Shown here one piece after another: positions 28,001-43,000 of a DNA stretch of 64,000 bases. The notes beneath the pieces were generated by a model. That model saw only the letters and a list, made by a program, of their open reading frames with translations, was not told the origin of the DNA and did no database searches. The translations under genes were made by a program, and so were the position numbers. The stretch is from Gordionus sp. m RMFG-2023 (taxonomy: Eukaryota > Nematomorpha > Gordioida > Chordodea > Parachordodidae): NCBI RefSeq assembly GCF_954871325.1, contig NC_088776.1, positions 13,454,052 through 13,518,051 of the forward strand, written 5' to 3'. Numbering within the stretch: the stretch's first letter is position 1; every line of letters starts with the position of its first letter.

Positions 28001-31000
28001 AAAAAGGAAATTAATTTTTTTTATAAAATCAATTTTCGAATCGAATAATATATTCATATATTTCAATAAATGTAATTGCTATAGAACGTCAAATCGATAT
28101 TATTTAAAATTTAATATCAGATCATAATTCGCAACCCTTTCGATGATCAAATCCCATCCTCGATTCGAAAACGGAAAGACACCGAATATTTATATTCGGA
28201 AACCGCTGACACCAAATACAGCCAGGCCAAAAAAAGCGTGCTCACACCTCTCACCTTGCACAATTCGTCTACAACCGTTAATATGGATCTATCTGACACT
28301 GAGTTATTGAACGAAGTGAACATGACTCATTTGATCCTCAATGAGACGGTTACTTGTACAAATCTTCATGATAGTTGCAATCTCAATAATGATAACCAAC
28401 TTATGCGAGACATAACATATACTGTGACTGTGACTAACACTGAGAATAAATTGATTGAGACTGCCAATAACGATGCATTATTATTACGAAAGGAAATGAA
28501 AGTTGATGAGAACAATTTGGCAACTACTTTCAACATTTCCCTGGATTTATCCGTTGATACGGCCTGTAATACCGCGTTTTTGGATGATAATTTCAGTAGT
28601 GACAGTTCAAGTAATATATTATTGCATTTCATTTGTCAAATATATTAATTGTATATGTTGTATTCCATATTAAATCAACCAAAAAAAGTCGATTCTCAAC
28701 CCCACCCCCTTCGATTTTTTTAAAAATTTGCATGTTGGTAGCATATACACTAACTATGTAAAATTTTACTTTTCAAATCGCCTTACTTCATGAGATATGG
28801 CCATCTTTAGAAATGCGGAAATTACAAAATACACTATATTTAATTTTAAATATCTCAAAAAGTAATCAAGCTAAAGACATAATTTAATTTTATTAAATAG
28901 CTCTAGAATAGCTCTTTATTATGATATAAAATTTATTTTATTGAAAAAAATATTACCAAAAACCGGAAATGGTTCTAAAATAAAAATTGCTCTTTTTTTT
29001 CTTTTAAATTTTTTTTACAGATAGACATTATACTTCTTAATATTTGTACAAAATCCTAGATTGGGACGAGTACTGGGCCAAAAGTTATGCAGATCACTAG
29101 TAGCCATTGTGTCATATTTAGCACATAAATTTAGCTATTTTATTTTAAAAGGATAATAATTGTAAAAATATTTATAACTTTATTTAGCTAATTAATGAGA
29201 AATAAATATTCTAATAAACATATTAATTAAATAATATCATACATTAAATAATCTCTTTTGCACTTGGTTCTTTTTTTCCATTAACTTTCATTGATATAAA
29301 ATTATTCATACCTGGCATAAGTCTGCTGTTTTCATCAGAATTATAAAATTCTATTACTTTATTTGCAACGTCATTCGGAATTATTCTACTTGGTTTTATG
29401 ATATTTGGGTTTGACAGAACACCCTTTTCTTCAACTAATTGTTTAGCTAACCGAACCATAAAATTTGTGGTTGATAATTCCTTTTCAATTTTATCAATGG
29501 TAAAACTGTTAAAATTTGTATTTTTTCATTGCGAGAACTTGTAACAAATTTTTCTTTCAGTTGATATATCATTTTGGCTTCAATTTTTTTCTTGATTCTC
29601 TAGATCTGAATTTTCAAAAATTTATTTACAGGATATTTTTTTTCATTTAACCTTTTCTTTTTAATAGGTGTCTCCCCTAAAAATGGCAAAGTTTCATTTA
29701 AAGTTGAAATTGAAGTATTGAAATCTGTATAAAATTCGGGATTATTGCATGGTTGATCAGGTTCAGAATCGCTAAATGTTTCATTAATAGTTGAGGTAGA
29801 AAGTAAGTTAGAAATAGAAGGTAATGTGATAGGGATCGTAGAAGTAAAAGGTAAGATGAGATTTGTTGAATATTTTTAAAATTTTTCAAAAACTACAAAT
29901 TTTTTTATTAATTGATAAGCTAGAATTTAATAATTTAATTATCTGGCAATGAAAAATAAACTTCATCATTCACTAGCAGAGTTGCCAGGTCAATAAATCT
30001 TTAAGAAGAAATTTGGGACGAATATAATTTTTAGGTTGGGGTGAAGAGATTATTGAGCTCACTTTTTATTATCATAGTTGTTACTTTATTAATTTTTACA
30101 AAATCTTATTATTTATTCCTTATTATGCTTCCAATAAAGCATTTTGCGTTATATTTATTTAAAATAATACAATACAATTTGGTAAATGTTGTTTTGAGTT
30201 TTTTAACATTTAAAAAATGCAACATATTCAGATTTTTTAGGATTTTAGTTTTAATGCAATTATTCACATATATTGCCCACTTTTTTAAAACATTAATTAC
30301 TTTATATTTAGTATAATATAGGATTTAAGCCATACTACTTATATTTAAAGTGTAATAACTATTGACCCAGTACTCGTCCCAATCTAGGGTACAAATATTA
30401 AGAAGTATAATATCTATCTGTAAAATAAATTTAAAAGAAAAAAAGATCAATTTTTATTTTATAGCCATTTCCGGTTGTCTATTTCCGGTTTTTGGTAACA
30501 ATAAAATAAATTTTATGCTATATTAAAGAGCTATTCTAGAGCTATTTAACAAAATTTAAATCATGTCTTTAGCTTAATTAATTTTTGAGATATTTAAAAT
30601 TAAATATAGTGTATGGAATTTCAGCGTTTCTAAAGATAGCCATATGAAGTAAGCTGAGTTGAGAATTAAAATTTTATATTTTTACTAGTTAGTGTATATA
30701 CTACCATCATACAAATTTTAAAAAAAATCGAAGGAGGTGGAGTTGAATCTTCAGTTGATTTGATATGGTATACAATACAACTTATATAACCATTATTTTT
30801 AAGTTCGACGCATAAAATAGCGTTTATATAATGACGATGTTAAATCTGAGCACTCATTCATTAATTTAAGCAATATTCGCAGTTTTTCATAAATATTTAA
30901 TTATCCATTGTTTAAAAAATAATGTACTAACCCTAGCCCATATCACTACACCCCTTAGCCAATATCACTACACCCTTTTAACTTAACAAAACATTAACCT

Positions 31001-34000
31001 CGCCCAAGAGGTTAGTTCTAGAAGTAGAAATTCGGGCCAAATTTGGATTTGAACTAGATAACATATGCATGTCAAACTCACTGTTTACCCTCTGAACTTC
31101 CGTACCACTTGAAAAATATCAACTTTTTTTGTAAATATAATAATTTTTGCTAGTTTTTTTCCCAATAAAATTTGATGTAAAAATAGTATATTTTAAATTT
31201 TATTTTACCTTTATCAAATAAATACATGCGGCATCAATTTTATAACTATCATTCCTAAAGTGAAACATGAGTAACCTTCAAATTTATAAATATTTTGGCA
31301 AATAAAGTCATTATTTGCAAACGAAAGATTCCCTGACATCTTACAATTGCGCAATCAGGAAATATTTTTGAATCAATAAAAACTACAAACAGTTTATTTT
31401 TAAGTTTTAAAAATTGAATATAAAATATGTCATGAATATAGTGCTTTAGTATTATGAAAAAATGTAATATTAAAAAATCTTTTATTTGATCACTTCTTTA
31501 AAGTAACAAGCTAATAAATCGCTCTTGAGTTGTCATCTTTATGGTGATTCCGTTATATATACAAAATAATAAAAAACCAATCCCAACTTTTCACATATAA
31601 ACATTTTAGTATTATTTAGGAAAGCACATTTTTTTACTGTGAGTAGGGAGGAATGTGTTCAATTCAGAAGGATTTGCCTAATTTTTAATTTTAGAATTTG
31701 GATTCGTCTAATCTTAAAATCCTAAATTTTTAGTAACCCTAATGGCCAGTTCAGCCTAAAATTCGGATGGATATATTATTATTTATTTGTCTCATTCATT
31801 TCATTTTCATGCATTTAAAAAAATATATTATGATTATCAGATGGTTTAAAAGGATTTGTTAATAAACAAAAAAATATCAAAATTGTAAATTATTATATTT
31901 AATTAGGGTGCTACCATTAAAACACAGAAATTTATTGATAGTTTATAAAAATGAATAAATTTGCAATAAAATTGGTAGCTTATATTTATAAGAATTGTAG
32001 TAATTTTAAAAAAACATTTCATTTATTTTATTTCCCCAAACGGTTTTTTCATCGTTACTTCTATCAAATTATATTTAAGCAGAAAGAATTTTTTTCATAG
32101 TCGAGTGAACACTTTTTCCTATACATTAACTTGGGTAGCTGGCATAGTGCTATCGAAAACTTTGATTTAGCGCTTTTTAACAAACGACTAGATCTTTTAG
32201 CCAAATATATAGGGCATTCTGCTATCTATATGCTCTAAGCTTGGGTAGATGACACCGTCAATTAACTAAAGTAATATCTAAAATGATGACTGATAATAAT
32301 ATCTTTTTAGATGTTCAGGTTCGGATGACAAATTTTTTTGACTGTTTTGGTTTAGTAAATAATAAATGTTAATACTTATTTAAAGGTTGGCTTTGGGCAC
32401 CCGATTATATTCTTTTTTTTAATGTTTAAATTGAATAAAACTATATTTCGATGTTTTATTATAAAATAACTTAATATGTTTTGTAAAGGTTTCGAGAAAA
32501 ACGAAAAAAAAATTATGGATTTGTGTAGCCAGAAAGTCGTTGTGGCTAAAATTTCACCTTGCCAACAAGTTTTACCTCCACAAGCTATCACAGAACGAAT
32601 ATCTTGGAAAGATATCGAATCAAAATATTACGATGCCGAATCTGTAAATCGATTCATCCAAAATTTCGAGTCCCCTAGTACCACGTTGAAACAATACTTT
32701 GACGTAAAAAGATAGCTCTAAATATCATTACAAATCTAATTTTTGCATTCTTCTTTCACCCTATATTATTTTTGTACAAAAAAAATATATTCTCATCATT
32801 GTTGCAGGATATCAGTTTAGGATTGGTGCATTTTTTATATCCTTTTATTCCTTTTTGATATGATCTCTTCATTAATGAGTATACGACAATTAGAATAGCA
32901 TTTTGCTTTGCACCTAAATTTTAAATGATACATTACCAGGTAAAAGTAAGTTACTATCATTAATACAAATAGTTGAATAGTAAAAAGGTGGATATGCATA
33001 CAGCTTACTTGATCATTCATCCATTTTTCTTTATTTCATTCTTTATGTTATTATTATCGACAGATTGATATTTGAGTATTATAAAGTTTTTGAAATGATT
33101 GCATAATCTGACTCATTTAAAATGGAAATCAAAATTTTTGTTATATAAAAATTTATTTGAATGATTAATGGACATTCAATAATATTTTTTTTACAAAGCA
33201 AGCAAGCACTATATAAATGGAAACAATTTATAAGATTATATTAATTATTATATAAAAAATAGACAGGCCTAGTCAATTTTTTTAAAAAGAGATGATTAGT
33301 TTTTTTATGTCATCTCAATAAGTAATAAAAGGGACACGTATCATATTAAAATTTAAGAATTTCGGTATAGGTTACTGCCAGTAAAATGGTGTCGGTCCGA
33401 TTTTTAATCAATATTATAACTTATAATTTTAATTATTCCAGTTAAAATTTCGTCCAAATTTATGCTTAATAGTGAAAACAAATTGAGCCTTTGCGTTTTG
33501 CCTTACGTTTTTAATTTAAAAAACGCAACGCATCTTATGTTTAAATGGAGACGGCATTTTAATTTAATAAACAAAATTAAATATTTAAGTTTTACAACAA
33601 AAATATGCTTGCCATATATTTATTAAAAAGAAATAGATCCAGGAAACGGGGAAAACACCTGAAATAATTATTTCTCTGAATATGTTAAGGAGATCTTATT
33701 GCTTTGCAATTTTTTATTTACATCATAATGAAGAGATCGACCTTCTCTTATATTCTTGGTTTGATTTTTAAAGATATCCTAAATTGCAATAAACAAATTG
33801 ATGGAAAGGATCATTATTGAACGTTTTAAACGCTATGTTACATACGCAAATAATGCATTTCACATGGTAACGCTTTCGTGCAAATTTGTCAAATTACCCT
33901 TTAGCCCTTATAAACATTTAAACAAAACACAATTCGGTTTCCTTATTTTAAAAAATACCCATGTAGAATATAGCCTTAATACATCAAGTTTAAAGAAATA

Positions 34001-37000
34001 TTATTGATCATTGTCAATCGAGATAAAATTTAAATATGCTTAGATTATTATAAATTTTACTGATTTTCACATGGCTCCATCTCCATAATAGACATCAATT
34101 TATCCTCAAAATTCTAAACAATAGCATTAAAACTAGTGTTGTTAAACGGCTCGTTTTTAGCAGATAAACGGCTAACTCAATATTTTATCCAGAAAAATAT
34201 TACGCAAGCCTGAAAATTTTGCTCAGGCCGTTTTGAAAAATCGGCTCAAAACGAGCCGTTTAACAACATTAATGAAAACTATCTGTAATTGATCTGTCTA
34301 TTATAGTAGGTTCCATCAATCATATATGTTCAAGCCATTTGTATAATGTTTTTAATTCTCGATTCTGATGGTTTGCCTGGCTTAATTTTATTAAGCTGGT
34401 CTTCATAATTCTTCAATTTTTACCTTAAACTTTCTGAGCTAGTGTGATAATTAGGAATTTTATATTTAAGCTTTTTTAAATGGAATAATTTAATATTCCT
34501 TTATATTTATATCTTGATCCAATAGTAGCTAGATGCTCAAATATAATAAACTTTTTTGAAGATATGGATAGATATGATTCCAAATCATTTCGTTAGGCTT
34601 AAAACTATTAAAATTTTTTAGTCATAGCTTTATCTTGTGGCCTATAAATATAAAGATATCAATTAATATAAATTGTTCATACATTTTCGTACTACTATCC
34701 ATTTTTGAATTCAAAAAAAGTAAAAAAGCAAACTAGATTTCATTTTTATAAATGTTTATAAGCACAAAACGGAAATGTGATTGCATGATACCATTTGAAA
34801 TGCAGCAAAACGCAAACGCTCAAATTGTTTCCACTATAAATTAAAAAGTTGTACTTTTTTCACAATATATATTTTTTAAAAAAATCATTTTAACACTTAG
34901 GAATGGATATCTTCCTTGGAGATCGACTCTGATAGCATTGAATTTAATGCAATTGAAATAGAACACAAAGCATCGATCACTGATATCTATCAAAATTACC
35001 CAGCCCTATTGCGGGAGTTTGTTGAAGATAAATGCCAGTAACAACTGAAAAAAAAATTATTTATGTTTTTTAAAAGAAATTATATAACGGATGATTATTA
35101 TTACAATATTACTATCAGGTATTAGTTAGATAATTGCTTTATTATTAGTCAGCTAAAAAACTGAAACTGTTAAGCCTAAAAAAAATTAAAACTTCGGATT
35201 TTTTTAAAAATATAGCTCGAATTTGAAGAAAGCAGTAATATATTAATTCGCTCCTCAATACTTATAGTTTTTTTCATCACGCACATGTAGTTAAGTGAAA
35301 TTACTCAGTTTTTAACCATTTCTCAACTATACTACCAGGGGGAATAAAAATAAATAATTTAAAATAAACCCTCACAGTTATAAATTTATAAAATACAGCA
35401 TATTTTGTTTACTACCTTGTGAATGTAGGGCAAACCCTCATCGAATTGCGGTGGAGATTACAAAAATACAGCATATTTTGTAAAATCGCCGCGAAATCGT
35501 GCTAATTATGAATTAGGGGTTTTTAAAATCATTATCTTGTTTAAGATATAAATATCCGCCATACTATCTAACCCAGGTTACTTAAATATTTATTTTATAT
35601 TTAATAATCGTTTTCCTTTTTTTCGTTTGTTTAAATGCATAAATTCTCCTTTCATCTTGCTTTCTCCATTTTTTATAAAATTGCTTTATTATTCACCCAG
35701 AACCTACCTTAATCAAAAAGGCGTTCCCGATCATTCTGAAGTTCTAGATGAGTTATTGGTTCAACCCGATTCTGTACCTACGATTTGCAAGCAAACGGAG
35801 AAATCGGTCGAAACATTTTTCAATAAAATCAAATTGGAATTTTTGAAATCGTTTCAATCTATGATAGAGGTTTGTTTGTTGTTTTTTTTAGAAAATTTAA
35901 ACATTTTATCTACTATCTAAGAATATCAGATTGAAAGGAGTTTAAAAGCAGAACTATCAACCGGGACAATTTAGAAACTTGTGATCTCCTCTCCCGAAAA
36001 TTTAAAGGAAACCAGGAACTCATTTTTTTAAATTTCCTGAAACTTTATTTGTATATTATTCAAAATTTCGTATAATTCTTTTGGGAGGGTTTATTTGCTG
36101 TTATAAATAACCGAATTTGTGACTGGATCCAGAATCTGGAACCCTCAACGACGTCAAATAGACTTGACTTTTTTTTAAAAAAAACTGAAAACATGCTTCT
36201 AAGTTAAAATGACTTTTCTAAAAGATTTAAAGATAATTTATAAAGATATCCAGAGTTTATAAACTAACAAAATCAATAGCCGAATCTTGAAATGTAATTA
36301 TTAAAATGATCTCAACGGATTGTAAATAGTTTTAAATCAATAAAATTTTACTATTAAAGAAGAATTTTGGGAGTTAGGTAATTAGATTTTTTTTAAATTA
36401 ATGATTTTGTTAAAATAAATATTCTTGATGATTTCGGGAATTTCCTCCTTTATATAACTAATTATAATTTTTTTCTATAGATGATATAAGAATAATCATT
36501 AAGTATTTAAAAGGTACTTCAACACCAGAATTTTGAAAAACACCAAAAGTTGAAAGATGAAGATACACAAAAATTAGCCATGGCAAGGGAAGCATTAAAA
36601 GGTAATTTTTTAACAAAATATATGCAAAAATCTTTATAGCAAATGAGCCAATTATTTTTAAAACACTATTTTAAAAAATTATATTTCTTTTCTTTATTTT
36701 CCTCCTATTCTCAAAAAATATTTTTATTTTAACTATTTGACCAGAAACTGGGAATTGATCAAGGCCTAAATTTTGCGTTAATAATTTCTTCAACGTACTT
36801 CTTGATCTGTGTTCCGTGATAATACATCGGTACACGAAAGGAATAATGAAGAACTAAAGCCATATACTAATTTTCAGATATAAATAAAATTCTTCATTAG
36901 GGAAAAGAAGTTAACAAGTTTAATTAATATTTAGGATTGAAGATCTCGAAGGAAAGCTTAAGAAAGGAGAATGAGATATGAGAGGAAGAGTTTCATATTT

Positions 37001-40000
37001 TCTAATTTGATGATAAGCCAGTATCAGACACCAGGTCATCAATCATTTTAGGGACCATGATAGTTAGTTAATTAAGAGGACTTGCCAGATTACCATATTC
37101 AAGATAAAGTCATTTTCCCCTTGATTTTATTGATAATTTTATATATCTTAGTGCGGAAGAGAGTCGGCTCTAATGGATCACTTTGCTGGAAACCTTTTGA
37201 ATTGACTGAAAAAAATAAGGGTAGCATGGTAGGCAGCCTAAGAGCCTCCTTTGATTCTAAATTTACGTTGGGGTTTTAGGAGTAAATTGAGGGTTATACT
37301 GATTTTACTATTTATGTTGGGGGAATCCAGTAGCCCCTCCACTTTCTGAGCGATGGAAGCAGAATACCCCCCTGAAAAGTACCCCCCTTTTCAAAAAAAA
37401 TAAAAATTAACCCCTCCTTTAGAAAAAAGGTTTATTATTTTATGACACCCATAAATTTCAAAAATAATTTTTACTGCATCAATTTTGAATATATAATATA
37501 AATAAAATGTAAAAAATATATTAAATATTATTTTTAAATAAAAGAATTTATAATTTTATTAATATTTGATTGTTTAAATAATTGCACAGTGCAATTATTA
37601 ATTAAGCATTTGTATTTTTTTTGGTTAATATTATTTTTGGGCATATTTTGAAATTGGAAAAATAATTTTATGACAAGAAATCTCGGATAACAACCTAATT
37701 TGTTAAACATCGGCCAAAATTTATTAAAATGTAATAATAAGACCCCCCCCCCTCCCACCCCCACTTATTATTTAATTTAATATGTATTAATGGAATCAGG
37801 TCGAGTCCGATATCATAAAATAAAATTTTTTTTAAATTTTAGAAGCAGTTGCTTCGGATCCCCACCCCGTTGTGGGTCACAGGGGTATAAATAAGGGTGC
37901 TTAAAGAGGTATAAAAATTGGACACTTGAAAATATATATGCTCATAATTCGAAAAAAATGTCTTAATTTTAAAGAAAAATTTGATGACGTAAATTTTTTT
38001 AAGATTTAAAGAGCGGTATTTATATATTTGGCAATACCATAACTTTTAATAGTTTAATAAAAAATGGCAATTTAGGGGAGGTGGTAGCTTAACCACAGCT
38101 CCTCCATCTTAAATAATTAAAATGATCAAGTTAGACGTTTCTGAATTATTTTTTTAGTCCCAAACAAAATAGAAAGGAACCAAGGAGGTCACTCTCGTAG
38201 ATACCTTTTATTAAAGGTATTAATTTTTTTTTAAAAAAATCTTTACAATAGAGAAAAAAATGAAATATTTTTTTGTGAAGAATTTTTAACAATTATTTTT
38301 CAATTTCATAAAAATATTTTGATAAATTTTAATTGAAAAAAAAATTAGCAATAACGAAAATTAACTCAAGTTTTACATCTTCATATGATAAAAACCTTAA
38401 GAAATAAAGGTAGATCATCTTATATACAATCATTTTCCTTATGCTCTTTTATATTTTTTCACATAAGAAATGGTTTCAACTGTCAATTTTTTTTATAAAA
38501 CTGAGAATATAAGGTGACTGATTTCCTAGGTCTTTTAGAAGTGATAAAAGTGAATGCTTAATAGAATAGGTAGTGTTGTTAAACTCAATATTACATCCAG
38601 AAAAATATTGCCTAAGCCTAAAGATTTTGTTCATAGAAGGAACAATGGTCTAGACATATATTATCGAAATTTCGAAGCACAGGCAATATTTTTTCTGGAT
38701 TGAGTTAGCCGTTTTTAAAAATCCGCTAAAAACGAGTCATTAATTTTTCTCATTATTAATTTGATTGGATCTATATATAAAAATAAATATAATAATTTTA
38801 CTTCATGGTTTGAGAAGATTACTAATTGCCAATTTATATTACATTATGTACAATTATCCGAACAAGTTGGGCATCATCAATAAAATGTAATAAGCAAATA
38901 CATATATGCAAGAAAGCTCTGAAAGCAGCTGTTAAAGAAGTTGGATATTTGTCCGAGGGAAATTACCAATAATTAAATGATATATTGGATAAAAATTTTA
39001 ACATTTTAAATTATTCATAAACATTTAACTATCTTATTGACCTTGGCTAACGTAAAAAAGATGCTTAATTTAGAAAACACACATGTCCATGATTTTATAA
39101 TTTACCAACCTAAAGAAAAAATATTAAAGATACGTTTGAAAAAGAAAACAATCCAAATACATGTGCTTACACTGCGGATCCCCAATATAAGGGGAGTATC
39201 TCACTTGAGTTTGATGAAGCATATGACATAATATAAAAATTAGTCGTTTTATAAAGTGATGATCATCAAAATATTTTAAATGATATCATAAATTTCAGAA
39301 GTAAAAGCGGCGATATATTTAATAGCCAAAATATGTGGAAACCAGTAACTTACATAAAAAATAATCAGATTTCGGGCTCAAGTTGTTGGAATGGGCTTTG
39401 TTCACCTTGAATAAGAGAGGCGTCTAAGAAATTGAAGATCTCGACAACCAGAAGATTGGTAGGAGTATATCATGACCTAAGATTGATTAAAAAAATTTAA
39501 AGAGAATGATAAGATTGAATATAAATTAGAACAAGGTTCTGCCATAGAGAGCGAAACATTCATTATAGAAGTTAGAAAAATGTAATTTAATATACTTTTT
39601 TTTTTACTAAAATAGAATTAATAATGTCTTAAAAACATTTATATGCATTTGATCATATTGACCGATATGTGACCGGTCAAATGCACAACCCTGGTATCCA
39701 AGTTAATAAATAAATTTTTTTTATAAAATATTTAAGCCAAAAAAAACGTCAAAAAGGCAGAATCCCTAAAACATGAGAACGAATTTAACGATCGTAAAAA
39801 GATTTTGGAAATTCGTATTGAAGAGGCTAAGATGGAAAATGAACGAATTGCCAAAAATATTCAGATGAAAGAAGAGTATGTTAATAATAATACACACAGT
39901 TATAACTAAGGAGATGGTACTAGTTATATTCACAAAAAAATGTATAATAGGTTACGGTCGATATTTTATTTTTAAAGTTGGAATAAACCATTTGCTTTAT

Positions 40001-43000
40001 ACTTCATATATCGTCGGCTGAGTTATAATGTTCTTTCTCTTTTTTTAAATATTATATTTTTAAATTTATTGATATTACAAAAGCCAAAATGCTTATAAGC
40101 ACTAGGTTTCCATCCTTCAAAAGTCAGAATAATCTATTGGATTCATATTCCTTTTCCTATAATGATCTTCACTATTAATTAATTTTTTAAAATTTGTTTT
40201 ATTGATATTTTTTTTAATCGCCCTATATTAAATAACAACCTCCTGTGTAAATGTAGTGATTTCTCATATTAATTTGGCTCTTTAGCCATCTAACAATTTC
40301 AGATGTTCTAAAAATGATTATCTCAACAAAATAGGTACAAATGAAACCAAAAGTTTTGGATTAAATTTTTTGTCTAAGCTAATAATCCATTTTTTTTTCT
40401 CCCTCCCCTCGCAAAATAAAATATATAGCAGGATAGTCGAATTACTGACCCGGCGTCTATCTTTACACAAAGAAAGAGCTAAGTTATATAATAGCTTGAT
40501 GGATAACGTCCTAGATACAATGACTGTATTAGATGATGGTATATCAATGGATGAAGAATTTGATGAAAAGGATGATGTCGAAAATGGACAATTGACACCA
40601 AATGAACGAATCAAGATTTATAAAAAGTTATTAAATTTTTTTCATTTTTATTTTCTTATGATTAATTTACAGCTTATATATGTTTAAATATAGAGCCAAA
40701 TAATACCACTATTATATGCCATCATTACTCTATTACTTATATTAACTCTCCTCTAAAATCCCCTTGACAATAAATTCACTCTATCTCATTTTACGATATA
40801 TTACATACTCATTTCATAATTAAACTTTTTCCTGAAGAAAAAAATAGTAAAGGCAACATACCCAAATTGCGATTCCCCGTTTTCACAAGCACTTCTGTCA
40901 TATATTATTAGTAACGTTTGATTAATAATAGTATAATATCCATAATATTTCTTCTTACCAAATCTCAAATAATTAACAGAGTATCAGTATCACATCCGAC
41001 TAAATACCTTTTTCATCCCTACCACAAATTACCAAAGTATTAAATTGCCCCATATTGTATTATATCCTTTGTCTTATTACGTCCAACTTAAATTTTAACA
41101 TTAAAAAATAAACTCTGGTAACAAAAAGCTACTATTATTTTCTCAACTCACACCAAATCAATACCCAACTTATTCAATCCTCTAACCTTATATTTTCCTG
41201 CCCATCTTTATAGCCTCAGCATTTATATATTACGCTTGTGATTTCTCATTCTTCTTATACCCTATTTTACCTTTATGTCTTCCCAAAAATTTGTATTAAC
41301 TCGTTAGCATTGGTAAAGTAATGCTCCTCCAATCAACTACCTAACACCCTATATAAAATATACCCAGTATAACGCTTTAATACTCGTTGTCTTTTTATTT
41401 ATTTACATATAAATTTAAAAGTATATATACACTGAACAAACACATTAATATTTTTCCAACAGTATTGAATCACCTTTTTAGGCTGTCCCCTCTCTTAATA
41501 AACATTCATCACTTTATTTTCTAACCATCTATACACGAAATCTAGAAGTCTATGCAATATTTATTGAGACCATTGATCCCCTTACAATAACTAGGCTATT
41601 ACTTTTCCCTATAAGTCAATATGCCAACGATTAAGAATTTTATAATATAACATAAAATGATAAAAGTAGAAATTAAATAAACTAAATTAAAATTAAATGT
41701 TTTAAATCAATATTGGTACTACAACACATAAAAATATAAATTTAGTATATAATTTATAAACTTTATATTGCTTTATTCAACAAAATTTGATTTTTTATAT
41801 AATTCACAATATGCTAATATTTAAATAATTAATTTGAATATTTATCTTATCATCTTAATATACTGTCAAAATATATTTTCTTAATGTTTAAAAAAAATTA
41901 ATAATCATAAATTTAATAATACTGTTATTTACTTTTAATATATTTTCTCATTATTTGATGCTTAAAATATAAATTTATAAACATAGGTTAGTCACAAATG
42001 ACCATAATAAGAGTAAAAAAAAATTGTTATACCACTTTTTGGAAGCCGATTCCATCAATATTGAATTGATATCGGTCGATAACTGATCCTATATCAGATC
42101 TTATTTTGTATTCTGTAAACAACTAATCGTTTTTATTTTTAATGCGTACATCTAGTGTTATATCGTTCCATTTGAGTCGATTTAAAAAAGGGCTAACTCA
42201 CTATTCTATCCAGAAAAATATTACGCAAGCCAGCAGATTTTAATCATAGAGGGCACAAAGGTTTAGACATCTATTACCGAATCAACTATGGCAATATTTT
42301 TTGGCTAAAATATTGAGTTAGCCATTTTTAAAATAGGCTCAAGTGAAGCGATTTTGCATCAGCAATACATTTACTCATCTCATATTATAATAGTAATACA
42401 TCTATGATTTAACTATACCTTAACCTAAGTCATTTAAATATATTATAATGTTATAGTTTATATTCATGAATCTTAAAGTACACTTATTTACATGATAACA
42501 TTAATTTATTTACATAAGTGACAAATAAATATATTATGAAATTTGGAAATAATTTATAAATATTAAGACACCATTTTATCGGCTCGGAATATTTTATAAT
42601 AGTGACCGATAACCGATATTTTAAAATTTTCCGATCTGATAAAAAACATCGGTACATACCTAGTTATAAGGAACTTATATTATGTTTTACCTTTATTTAT
42701 TTTTATGTTAATGTTAAAATAATTTTTTACTTTCTTTTCTTCTTTCTTTAAAATTTTTAATATTATCCTTAAATGCTAAAATTAAGGCAATTCATGTGGG
42801 AAGTCAAAAATTGCCCGTGTACAATTGACGAAAATATAGAGGTGTATTTTAATGATAAGACCTATCTATTGACTATATCTCTTAAGTCCGATTCCAGCTA
42901 TAATATAAATTCTAAGAATATTATGCAATCTCAAATTCCTATAAAGGATATTACTTGGCAAAAAATTCCTTCTGATGGTAATTTCTATTAATTTATTACA

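Noticed and set aside
34901-35037. First thought to be part of COG5
   Set aside because: COG5 has its own complete N-terminus from 58938; this exon fits KNL1 by phase on both sides.
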